Shown piece by piece: positions 55,059 to 63,361 of a stretch of 64,000 nt of DNA. Source of the DNA: Eubacteriaceae bacterium ES3 (GTDB taxonomy: Bacteria; Bacillota; Clostridia; Eubacteriales; Eubacteriaceae); contig CP130741.1 of the NCBI GenBank assembly GCA_030586155.1, forward strand, positions 552,680 through 616,679, in the 5' to 3' direction. The position numbers were made by a program, and so were the translations under genes. The notes beneath the pieces were generated by a model, which saw only the letters and a program-made list of their open reading frames with translations, had not been told where the DNA came from and searched no databases. Each line of letters begins with the position of its first letter. Within the stretch, counting starts at the first letter, position 1.

Positions 55059-56192
55059 ATGAGAGAGAATTTTAATAAATTTAGTAATACCGGGAAAATG
55101 GTACTTAAAGCCCTAACAACTGGTATCCTGACAACCAGTCTAATTGGGGTAACAGGGACCTTTGTACTGGCTAAAGAAGTAACCATTTCTGTTGATGAAC
55201 AGGAAACTGTCATTAGCGGAAAACTTTTCGAAAATGTTGGCAGTGTTCTTGAAAACCATGGTATTGAAGTTACGGATGACTACACTTTAAATGTCGATTC
55301 CGATACTTTTCTGGTGGCTGTTGATGAAATTGAAGTAACACGAAAAAATACCGGAAAACTGAGAGTGGACGGTCGCGTGATTTTTTATGACACTGGCGCC
55401 CAAACAGTGGCTGACTTGCTCGAAGAACAGGGGATTACGCTTGCGGACCTGGATCGGGTTGAACCTTCAAAGGATGAGTCATTATCAGACGTCTCAGAAG
55501 TAGATGTGATTCGCGTCGAAGTCGGAGAGCTGCCTGAAACCCTGAGTGTTCCTTACAAAACGGTTGAACTGGAAAATGAAAACCTGGAACAGGGAGCAAG
55601 ACAAGTGGTTCAGCAAGGCGAGAATGGTACTAAATCGGTTGTAGAACGTGTTTTGTATGAAAATAATGAAGAAGTTTTACGCGTAACTACCTCGGAGATC
55701 GTTACCAAAGAAGCGGTCGATGAAATTGTTGAATTCGGAACCAAAGTTGTTGAAGCTACTCCAGATGTTGTTGTTTCAGATGATGTAGCTTCGGAGGCTG
55801 TTCCGGAAACAGTTGCGCCAGTGGTTACTGAAGATAAGACCCAGACAGCTGAAAAACCGGCAGCAGTAGAAGAAACACCTGCCGATAATATGGGTTCTGC
55901 AGCGGGAATCCCTGAAGAGGCAGTGAAAATGACCTTAAACTGTACTGCTTACACCGCGACAGGAAATGCCACTGCATCAGGTGTAATGCCGACGGCTAAT
56001 CATACGATTGCTGCCTGGAGCGGACTACCTTTTGGGACAAAAGTGTATATTCCAGCGCTCAATACGACCTTCACGGTTGAAGACCGGGGTGGCGCTGTTA
56101 CAGCAGGAATTATTGATATCTATATGGATACATACGAACAGTGTATTCAGTTTGGTCGACAAAATCTGGAAGCCTATATCGTTTATCCTTAA
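55059..56192 (+). CDS. Secreted G5 and 3D domain cell-wall protein (YabE/Rpf-like)
   Basis: 377 aa with a signal anchor (about residues 14-38, LTTGILTTSLIGVTGTFVLA). Two DUF348 repeats follow (about 40-95 and 98-150), a G5 domain (about 160-232, TVELENENLEQGARQVVQQG) and a low-complexity Val/Glu/Pro linker. A C-terminal 3D domain (about 290-377) holds CTAYTATGNATASGVMP and the DRGG, DIYMDT Asp residues of the active site. Such proteins are lytic transglycosylase-like muralytic enzymes related to resuscitation factors. GGAGG precedes the ATG. In Firmicutes yabE is often origin-proximal. Confidence 0.93.
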   Translation: MRENFNKFSNTGKMVLKALTTGILTTSLIGVTGTFVLAKEVTISVDEQETVISGKLFENVGSVLENHGIEVTDDYTLNVDSDTFLVAVDEIEVTRKNTGKLRVDGRVIFYDTGAQTVADLLEEQGITLADLDRVEPSKDESLSDVSEVDVIRVEVGELPETLSVPYKTVELENENLEQGARQVVQQGENGTKSVVERVLYENNEEVLRVTTSEIVTKEAVDEIVEFGTKVVEATPDVVVSDDVASEAVPETVAPVVTEDKTQTAEKPAAVEETPADNMGSAAGIPEEAVKMTLNCTAYTATGNATASGVMPTANHTIAAWSGLPFGTKVYIPALNTTFTVEDRGGAVTAGIIDIYMDTYEQCIQFGRQNLEAYIVYP

Positions 56193-56289
56193 GGCTTCAC
56201 AACATAGAATTGAGTTTGATGGACTGATATGCCCCTGTCTACCTGACAGGGGGTATATCACAGCCATTAGACTCATTTTTTTATACAAA

Positions 56290-56316
56290 AAAAGATGGTT
56301 GATATAACCATCTTTT
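56290..56316. terminator. Bidirectional intrinsic terminator
   Basis: AAAAGATGGTT (56290-56300) pairs with AACCATCTTTT (56306-56316) around GATAT. It overlaps the stop of the convergent gene at 56315. An additional CCCCTGTC/GACAGGGG hairpin lies at about 56230-56250 without a T tract. Confidence 0.85.
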
Positions 56317-57790
56317 ATTGTTCCAGATGTTTGAATAGAAGGGCCCGATAATCAAAGGGGTTACTGATTTCGCGGGAATACGGAACAGAAATAATTTTCA
56401 GCTCAACGCCGCTGTCATCATCAATGCTGTCATAGGAGACGAGCAGTTGCTTAAATTCATTTTGAATTTCCTGGTTGATTAACGCCTGGTTTTTACCGGA
56501 AGTATTTTCCATAATAATGCTGAATACATTACCTTCCAGGATATAAATCAGGTGTGAACTATAGCAGTGCCTTTTGATGATTTTCAGGGTTTTAAAAAGG
56601 ATTTCGTCCCACAATCTTGAACCGTTGATGGAACGCAAGGTACTAAGATGGGGAATCGCCAGTAGTTCCAATACCAGCACTGTTTCATTCTTTGAAGCCC
56701 GTTCCATGGCTTGTTTGAGGTCCTTGTAATAAGCCTTTTCAGCAGTAAGTCCGGGACTGCTTTCCATACTGTCATAAGAAGAAATCTGGTTTTCCAGTTC
56801 TTTCTTAAAGAGAAATACTTCCCGGATGCGTTTAACCAATAGGGCACTACCGGTCAGAGTCAGCGGAATCAGTAAGAACCATCCGAATTGATATGCCGCT
56901 AGCGGTATCTTGATATAGAGGGTTGAAAAGATGATAAATAGGCCGTACCCTACGGTGATAAATACCATAAAAAAGATACTGGCACTGTATGGCAGGGCAA
57001 TGGTAAAGATTAAGCAGGTCAGTAGAATAAACAAAATACTGTAATCTATAAAACTGAAGTTGCTTGAGAAGCCAATAAAATAGACGGAACAGGCAACAAT
57101 TCCTAAAATGAATAGAACAGCAGGTAAAAGGATATCCTGAATTTTAGGTTGTAGTAATGGATTGGAGTCCGTTCTTTTTTCTTTGACTTTTCGATTCTGC
57201 TTAGGCTTTTCTGTTTCAAAAATTTCGGAGTTTTCTGTCTGCTCCTGTTCCGGCTCAAGAAGCTTTTCTGATTGTTCATTCGAAGATTCTGCTTCGGTCA
57301 GAGTAACAGAAGCCTGTTCTGCAGGAGCGGCTGTTACCTCTGTTGTTGGTTCTTCGAGAGCAAAATTGACTTCTGCATGTTCATTTTCTGGCAGGATTTC
57401 AGGATTGAGATCTTCATCATCGGAGACAGAAAAGATCAGACTTTCGTTAAAGCTGGGCTCTTGGGAGCTTTCGGGCAGATAAGAGACTGGTTTGGATTTC
57501 AAAACAGCCTGGTCAAGAGCGGCATCATCGGTCAAATCAATATTTGCGAAAACATCTTCCTGCTCCTGTTCAATAATGGGCTGAACGACAGGAGCTGATT
57601 CCTCAAGTTCAATGATATTTTCAGAAACATGACCTTTTTCTGGAATAAAGCCATCAGCAACCAGGGAAGATATTTTTTCATCGATTCTTTTTTCATAATC
57701 TTCGATGGTAGCTTCCAGATCCTGTTTCTTATGAAGGATATTATTCAGTTTTTCATTCTGGAGGCTGACATCAATTGTCTTTTTTTCCAT
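56315..57790 (-). CDS. Membrane protein with acidic N-terminus and degenerate GGDEF-like domain
   Basis: 491 aa. The N-terminal 205 residues are soluble, with a coiled-coil start and a very acidic Glu/Ser/Pro-rich stretch. Four to five transmembrane helices follow (about 220-325). The C-terminal 165 residues look like a diguanylate cyclase fold (GLTAEKAYYKDLKQAMERA, then ILFKTLKIIKRHC), but the GGDEF signature position reads EGNVF. It is therefore probably catalytically inactive and might bind a nucleotide or a partner. The ribosome site is weak. It is convergent with the G5/3D gene and divergent from the replication-linked region. Confidence 0.6.
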   Translation of the reverse strand: MEKKTIDVSLQNEKLNNILHKKQDLEATIEDYEKRIDEKISSLVADGFIPEKGHVSENIIELEESAPVVQPIIEQEQEDVFANIDLTDDAALDQAVLKSKPVSYLPESSQEPSFNESLIFSVSDDEDLNPEILPENEHAEVNFALEEPTTEVTAAPAEQASVTLTEAESSNEQSEKLLEPEQEQTENSEIFETEKPKQNRKVKEKRTDSNPLLQPKIQDILLPAVLFILGIVACSVYFIGFSSNFSFIDYSILFILLTCLIFTIALPYSASIFFMVFITVGYGLFIIFSTLYIKIPLAAYQFGWFLLIPLTLTGSALLVKRIREVFLFKKELENQISSYDSMESSPGLTAEKAYYKDLKQAMERASKNETVLVLELLAIPHLSTLRSINGSRLWDEILFKTLKIIKRHCYSSHLIYILEGNVFSIIMENTSGKNQALINQEIQNEFKQLLVSYDSIDDDSGVELKIISVPYSREISNPFDYRALLFKHLEQ

Positions 57791-57934
57791 CGCTTTACAC
57801 CTATATAATTAATACGTAGAAAATTTAAATTACGGCAAAAATGTGATATGATACTAAAACACCTTTACAAATTAATATTATAGCAAAGAAAATGCTGAGT
57901 TAAAAGGAAAATGTAACAAAGGTTTGGAAAAGAT

Positions 57935-58235
57935 TTATCAACAGTAAATAATTTGTAATATAATTGAGCAGTTGTAGGTTTTTAGGCTGTTGAGTATGGA
58001 TAAAATTTATTAAAATAAGAACCTGTGAATTTGTGGATAAATCCTTTAGCGTTTATCCACAAATGTTAAAAAATGTTATAGATGTTAAAAGCCTGTTAAG
58101 AGTGGACTTAAGGCTAAAGAAAGCAATTTTATCCACAATCTGTGCACAAATCGAAGAGGTATGTGGATAAAGTCGGCAAAAAACTGGGGAAATCTTCAAA
58201 AAGGTGTGGAATTAGGAGAAAATTACTGTGGATAA
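57935..58235. promoter_or_regulatory. DnaA-box cluster in a 437-bp AT-rich region
   Basis: Five exact TTATCCACA boxes occur on either strand: 58032-58040 (-), 58053-58061 (+), 58129-58137 (+), 58162-58170 (-) and 58227-58235 (-). Near matches are at 57935-57943 (TTATCAACA) and 57995-58003 (TATGGATAA). The flank at 57840-57990 is AT-rich. Five perfect copies within about 205 bp is far above chance. It may be all or part of a replication origin, or a DnaA-titration/regulatory site. No dnaA gene is in the window. Confidence 0.8.
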
Positions 58236-58965
58236 CTACAAAAATGAGCGACTTGAAGACTTGGGGTTAAAAGGGCTAAAAATTATTCAGAATCCGGATT
58301 TTTTTTGTTTTGGTATGGATGCGGTACTTTTATCATGGTTTTCAACAAAGGAAATAAAAAAAAATCTAAAAATACTTGATCTTGGAACAGGTACTGGGAT
58401 TATACCATTACTGATCTATGGAAAATCTCAAAATTGTCTGATTGATGGACTGGAGATTCAGGCAGCCCTGGTTGAAATGGCACAGCGTAGTATCAAATTC
58501 AATGGTCTTTGTGAACAAATTAGAATTATTCAGGGAGATCTCAAAAACATCAATGAAGGTATTTTACCAAATACTTATGATGTAGTGGTCAGTAATCCGC
58601 CCTATATGCGTGGCAGCGGAGGTCTGAAGAATGAGCGGCAAACAAAGACGATTTCCAGGCATGAAGTAGCCTGTACACTTGAGGATGTGATTGTGACCAG
58701 TAAGCGGGTATTAAAAGATCATGGCCGTTTGTACCTGGTACACCGACCAGAACGATTGAATGATATTTTTTTCTTGATGCGACAGTATGGATTAGAGGTG
58801 AAACAATTACAGATGGTCCATACAAAAATTGACAAGGAAGCAAATCTTGTTTTGATTGAGGGAAGAAAGAGCGGAAAACCTGGTCTTGTGGTTAATCCGC
58901 CCCTGATAGTTTATAATGATGATGGAGAGTATTCAGAAGAACTCAGGCGGATTTACGGATTTTAG
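58228..58965 (+). CDS. TrmN6-like tRNA(adenine-N6)-methyltransferase
   Basis: A 245-aa SAM-dependent methyltransferase. ILDLGTGTGIIPLLI is the SAM-binding motif and VVSNPPYMRG the catalytic NPPY for adenine-N6. FFCFGMDAVLLSWF is typical of the YfiC/YabB group that modifies adenine-37 of tRNA1-Val. It starts at GTG 58228 after AGGAG; this start codon lies inside a DnaA box. The stop overlaps the convergent dnaI-like gene by four bases. Confidence 0.9.
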   Translation: MDNYKNERLEDLGLKGLKIIQNPDFFCFGMDAVLLSWFSTKEIKKNLKILDLGTGTGIIPLLIYGKSQNCLIDGLEIQAALVEMAQRSIKFNGLCEQIRIIQGDLKNINEGILPNTYDVVVSNPPYMRGSGGLKNERQTKTISRHEVACTLEDVIVTSKRVLKDHGRLYLVHRPERLNDIFFLMRQYGLEVKQLQMVHTKIDKEANLVLIEGRKSGKPGLVVNPPLIVYNDDGEYSEELRRIYGF

Positions 58966-59924
58966 CGGGCACCTCGTTTTTTAAGCAGACGGATATCGTC
59001 TCCGATAAAGGGATAAACGGTAAAATTACCAGTAATTCTTGAAGATAGGCGTTCATCATAAATTTCTCTGATTTTTTCGACTGAGAGATTAGTGGAAATA
59101 ATCATATTCTGCTGATTATTCAGTCGTCCGTCGATAACCTCATAAAGCTGTTTCTGACCGTAGTCAGATAAATGTTCAGCGCCCAGATCATCAATAATTA
59201 AAAGGTCGCACAAGGAAAAGGGTTTAAAAACCTCCAGTTGGCTTTTTTTATCACGAAATAGCTGGTCTTGAACTGTTGCAACCAGATGGGCAGCAGTGAT
59301 ATAAATGATACTGTAGCCCTTTTCCATTAGAGCATTGGTTATACAATTGGAAGTGAAGGTTTTTCCAATTCCAGGTGGTCCGGTAAATAGCAGGCTGGTT
59401 TTTATTCGTGAGAAATTATCACTATACCAGGTCATGCTGTCAAAAATTTTCTTGGCGTTTTGGCGAGGACTTAGTCCGCCTTCTTTAAGTGCTTCTTCTG
59501 AATAGAGTTTTAAATCGAAGCAATCAAAACGCTGATTAAGAGCAGCATTCTTAAAATCGCTTTCTAAAGAACTGGTTTCTAAAATACAGTCGGCAAGACA
59601 CTGACAAATATGGTGGTTTATAAAACCTTTATCTTTACACAATGGGCAGTAATACTCAGAAAGTGGTTCAATTTTATGGTCTTTCAGATAGGTTTGAATG
59701 CGAGTATCGGTAAGCGTCATTTCCTTCCTGATTGTTTCGACCATTTCAGGATTTTGTGTAGCGGTTTCTTTCATTAATCTGATCCCCAGACTATTTAACT
59801 GCTGATGGAGTTCGTTTAGTTCTGGGTATTTTTCTTCATTATGTTCCTGCTTCAGTCGTCTTTGGTTGTAGTAGGCACGTTGTCGGCTTAATAAAAGGGC
59901 ATTGGCTTTTCTGTTAGTTTTCAT
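58962..59924 (-). CDS. DnaI/DnaC-like helicase-loader ATPase
   Basis: A 320-aa AAA+ protein. An N-terminal zinc-finger-like CPLCKDKGFINHHICQC (about residues 92-108) is characteristic of DnaI-type loaders. The AAA+ core has Walker A GPPGIGKTF, Walker B LLIIDDLGAEH, sensor 1 IISTNL and Arg-finger RLSSRI. It loads the replicative helicase at origins or stalled forks. I chose the ATG at 59922-59924, with GGAG seven bases upstream. It overlaps the dnaD-like gene by 11 bases, consistent with joint translation. Confidence 0.92.
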   Translation of the reverse strand: MKTNRKANALLLSRQRAYYNQRRLKQEHNEEKYPELNELHQQLNSLGIRLMKETATQNPEMVETIRKEMTLTDTRIQTYLKDHKIEPLSEYYCPLCKDKGFINHHICQCLADCILETSSLESDFKNAALNQRFDCFDLKLYSEEALKEGGLSPRQNAKKIFDSMTWYSDNFSRIKTSLLFTGPPGIGKTFTSNCITNALMEKGYSIIYITAAHLVATVQDQLFRDKKSQLEVFKPFSLCDLLIIDDLGAEHLSDYGQKQLYEVIDGRLNNQQNMIISTNLSVEKIREIYDERLSSRITGNFTVYPFIGDDIRLLKKRGAR

Positions 59925-60924
59925 CACTAATCTCCAGTTCATCCCATAAATCTACGGCATATTCCGGGCTCATATCGACATATGCCTGTTTTCGTGATTC
60001 GCTGATCGGATCCATGCTTGTTTCCTTTCGGGTGGACGGTCGTGTTTCGCTCTGCACAGCTTCAAGCGTTGTAAAACCTTTATCCTGCCACTTTTTGAGA
60101 ATTCCATCAATATATTTGAGATTCGGCTGATTGCTGCGCGAAAGCGCTTCTTTGATTATTTCCATGGGAAATGCTGTAAGCCAGCGGTCCATAATAGCCT
60201 GCTCTGAGGCCATGGGATTTCTTCTGAGTCCCAACAGATTCAAAATTTCATAATAATTTTTTCGGCGTGTCCGCAACTTTTCGATATGTTTTTCCACATC
60301 AAGATGGTCGCGAACGCCCGAACCATAGAAGCTTTCCGCAACTTTTTCCAGATAATTTTTAACTTGGGCGGGAGTAAAACTTTTTTCCTTGTTGTTGATC
60401 ATATTTATGGAATATTCAACAATTAAAATGACGGCTTCTGGAGTAAAGTTATAATTCTGTAACCAGTGCTTGAACATCAGCATTTCGGCCTTTGAAACCG
60501 ATCGGCTCTCATACATATCCTGAATTTTATCGTACATCTGCTGAATTCGCTTTTCCATTTCATTAAGGGCAGTACTATCTTTAGCAGGTGTTTCTATTGG
60601 CTTATTTTTATAGAGATAGGTGCCGGTAATATTTAAAAAGCAGATATTGGCATCTGAAGTACCAATGTAATCAATACTGATTATTCCTTCTTCAGCCCAA
60701 TAATCCCATGCCCGCTTCACATCCGTTTCCAGCAGTCTCAGATCTTTTGCAATTTCAGTATTTGATATTGATGACAATTTGCTGTTATAGCAGCGTTTAA
60801 GCCCATATAAATAGACTTTAACATAGTCTCCCCGGGCTGAGGGCATATAATGATTGATGAAAATATTTTCCAGAGGAGTAACCCCCAGGTCATCATGATT
60901 GAGAACAAATTTAAAATGGTTCAT
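59914..60924 (-). CDS. DnaD/DnaB-family replication initiation protein
   Basis: A 336-aa primosome-type protein. The N-terminal winged-helix part (about residues 1-110, YGLKRCYNSK, LLETDVKRAWDYWAEEGII) is followed by two DnaD/DnaB_2-like repeats (about 130-205 and 215-290) with YIDGILKKWQDKGF near the end, the conserved DnaD tail motif. Known family members remodel DNA and recruit the helicase loader. Being cotranscribed with a DnaI-like loader and close to a DnaA-box cluster fits replication initiation. GAGG precedes the ATG. Confidence 0.92.
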   Translation of the reverse strand: MNHFKFVLNHDDLGVTPLENIFINHYMPSARGDYVKVYLYGLKRCYNSKLSSISNTEIAKDLRLLETDVKRAWDYWAEEGIISIDYIGTSDANICFLNITGTYLYKNKPIETPAKDSTALNEMEKRIQQMYDKIQDMYESRSVSKAEMLMFKHWLQNYNFTPEAVILIVEYSINMINNKEKSFTPAQVKNYLEKVAESFYGSGVRDHLDVEKHIEKLRTRRKNYYEILNLLGLRRNPMASEQAIMDRWLTAFPMEIIKEALSRSNQPNLKYIDGILKKWQDKGFTTLEAVQSETRPSTRKETSMDPISESRKQAYVDMSPEYAVDLWDELEISDEN

Positions 60925-61139
60925 GGATACCTCTATATTTTAATATTACAAAATGAATTTTTAATTCATCTTTTTATTATAGCACATAGAATAATTTTTG
61001 CTATAAGTTCATGATAGCCTTAAGCTTAAGAATTTACAAATAAATGGGGGAAAGGCAAGAGTTTGCTTGATAATCTGCCTATATATGTTATAATAAGCAA
61101 TTGATATTGCAAACTTTTTTTTGTGAAAGGTAAGTATAA

Positions 61140-62399
61140 ATGGATGCTTTTATTATAGAAGGAGGCAATCCGCTTTGCGGAGAAGTCTCAATTTCGGGTG
61201 CAAAAAATGCGGTTCTGGGAATCATTCCAGCAGCTGTTCTCTGTGCCTGCTCAAGTAAGATTGAAAATGTACCGGATATTAAGGATGTCAACAAAATGGT
61301 GGATATTCTGGAAAAACTGGGTGCAGATATATATAGAGAAGAAGATACAGTTATTATTAATACAGCCAAACCGATTTCATATGATGTCTCAGAATATGAA
61401 GAAGAAACAGGCCAGATGCGAGCTTCATATTATTTAATGGGCGCTTTACTAGGTCGTTATAAAAAAGCTATTGTACCGCTTCCAGGAGGTTGTAATATTG
61501 GAGATCGGCCAATTGATCAGCATATTAAAGGCTTTGAAGCTCTTGGGGCTGAAGTTGTCATTGAACATGGACAGGCAAAACTTGATGCACCACAGCTGAA
61601 GGGTGCACATATTTTTTTGGATGTGGTAAGTGTGGGGGCAACCATCAATATTATGTTGGCTGCCTGTCGGGCTGAGGGTAAAACCATTATTGAGAATGCC
61701 GCTAAAGAACCCCATATTGTTGATGTAGCCAACTTTTTAAACTTAATGGGTGCCAATATCAAGGGGGCAGGAACTGATGTGATCAAAATTGTTGGTGTGG
61801 AGTCCATGCATGGTTGTGAATATTCGGTAATTCCCGATCAGATTACAACTGGGACTTATATGATGGCGGCAGCAGCGACCGGCGGTAATGTACTAATCAG
61901 AAACATTATACCTAAACATATGGAAGCAATTACAGCGAAACTGACGGAAATGGGTGTTTCGGTAACGGAAGAAGATAATGGTATTCGGGTGGCAAGAACC
62001 AAGCCACTGAAGGCCTGTAATGTAAAAACAATGCCCTATCCAGGTTTTCCAACTGACCTCCAGCAGCCGATGGCAGTTTTAATGACCATTGCTGAGGGTA
62101 CCAGTACTATTACTGAAAGTATTTTTGAAAGTCGTTTTAAATATGTGGATGAACTGCGTAGAATGGGGGCAAATATCTCAATTAATGGTCGGACAGCGAC
62201 GATTAATGGGGTGAAAGAATTATCGGCAACCAAAATTAAGGCCACAGATTTGCGGGCTGGAGCAGCTATGGTATTGGCTGGCCTGGTGGCTGACGGGGAA
62301 ACGAAGGTTACCGATATTGTTCATATAGATCGTGGTTATGAAAAACTTCAGGAAAATATGCGCAGTCTGGGCGCCGTGATTCGCCGTATAGCTCTGTAA
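61140..62399 (+). CDS. murA: UDP-N-acetylglucosamine 1-carboxyvinyltransferase
   Basis: A 419-aa enzyme making the first committed step of peptidoglycan synthesis: it adds enolpyruvate from PEP to UDP-GlcNAc. LPGGCNIGDRPIDQH carries the catalytic Cys118, equivalent to Cys115 of E. coli and the target of fosfomycin. ISGAKNAVLG and the C-terminal DLRAGAAMVLAGLVADG are conserved. AAAGG precedes the ATG. It is divergent from the dnaD-like gene, followed by walJ. Confidence 0.97.
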   Translation: MDAFIIEGGNPLCGEVSISGAKNAVLGIIPAAVLCACSSKIENVPDIKDVNKMVDILEKLGADIYREEDTVIINTAKPISYDVSEYEEETGQMRASYYLMGALLGRYKKAIVPLPGGCNIGDRPIDQHIKGFEALGAEVVIEHGQAKLDAPQLKGAHIFLDVVSVGATINIMLAACRAEGKTIIENAAKEPHIVDVANFLNLMGANIKGAGTDVIKIVGVESMHGCEYSVIPDQITTGTYMMAAAATGGNVLIRNIIPKHMEAITAKLTEMGVSVTEEDNGIRVARTKPLKACNVKTMPYPGFPTDLQQPMAVLMTIAEGTSTITESIFESRFKYVDELRRMGANISINGRTATINGVKELSATKIKATDLRAGAAMVLAGLVADGETKVTDIVHIDRGYEKLQENMRSLGAVIRRIAL

Positions 62400-62543
62400 G
62401 AGTTTTTCGGATAGTTATTTCTTAAATCGGATAAAGTTCCGTTAAGTCATCTTTAAGTATGCTTCGATAGGATAAGGAAGCAATCAGATCCCGGTTTAAC
62501 AAAGAAACTTTAACCATTGAGTCAATAAACAAGGGAGAAATGA

Positions 62544-63332
62544 TTGAAATTTTGTAGCTTATATAGCGGAAGTTCTGGAAACAGTTTATTTGTTTCACAC
62601 GGGCAAACGAGCTTGCTGATTGATGCAGGAATGAGTGGCATAAAGATTCAGAATGCAATGAAAGCCATCGAGGAAGACCCCAAAAAATTAAAAGGGATTC
62701 TGGTGACCCATGAACACCGGGATCATATTCATGGGATTGGTGTTTTATCGCGGCGTTTTGATTTGCCTGTTTATGCGACCACAAAAACCTGGGAGGCAAT
62801 GGGTGAAAGTCTGGGGAAAATTGCTGAGAATAATCGAAAGACTTTTGAATCCGGTGAGGACCTGAACATTGAAGAACTGCAGATCAGGCCTTTTAAAACC
62901 TCTCATGATGCAGCTGAATCATGTGGTTTTGTAATTGATGACGGTACTTGCCAAATGGGTATTGCAACGGATACCGGCGTTGTTACAGAACAGATGATTG
63001 AAGCATTGATGGGATGCAAGCTTACCGTGATTGAGTCCAATCACGATCTGGGTATGCTGGAAGCTGGTGCTTATCCTTTCTATCTAAAGCAGAGGATAAA
63101 AAGTGACTTTGGACATTTATCTAATGAAGTAGCCGGGAATCTCGTGAAAACACTGGTTGAGAATGGAACCGAAACTGTTTTACTGGCACATCTGAGTCAG
63201 GAAAACAATTTTCCTTTGCTGGCCTATGAAACAACCTCGCGAATTCTATCGGAAGCAGGGATTAACCCTCAAAAGGATATTTGTTTAGCGGTTGCCAAGC
63301 GAAGTTGCGTGAGTGAAATAATTAAATTGTAA
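62544..63332 (+). CDS. walJ: WalJ/YycJ metallo-beta-lactamase-fold protein
   Basis: A 262-aa MBL-fold hydrolase. FCSLYSGSSGNSLFV at the N-terminus and the metal motif THEHRDHIHGIGVL are diagnostic of YycJ; a later DTG and HLSQENNFP complete the site. The family is a double-strand exonuclease implicated in mismatch repair and coupled to the WalRK locus in other Firmicutes. Start is TTG 62544: the nearby ATG at 62540 stops after five codons, and GGGAG is eight bases upstream of the TTG. The usual walRK neighbours are not adjacent; the two-component genes at 50-52 kb are 10 kb away. Confidence 0.93.
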   Translation: MKFCSLYSGSSGNSLFVSHGQTSLLIDAGMSGIKIQNAMKAIEEDPKKLKGILVTHEHRDHIHGIGVLSRRFDLPVYATTKTWEAMGESLGKIAENNRKTFESGEDLNIEELQIRPFKTSHDAAESCGFVIDDGTCQMGIATDTGVVTEQMIEALMGCKLTVIESNHDLGMLEAGAYPFYLKQRIKSDFGHLSNEVAGNLVKTLVENGTETVLLAHLSQENNFPLLAYETTSRILSEAGINPQKDICLAVAKRSCVSEIIKL

Positions 63333-63361
63333 AGACTTCAAAAAAAATTTGAGGTGGAACA

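Noticed and set aside
62422-62799. 125-codon minus-strand frame over the start of walJ
   Set aside because: Antisense to a well-supported gene, with no recognisable protein features.
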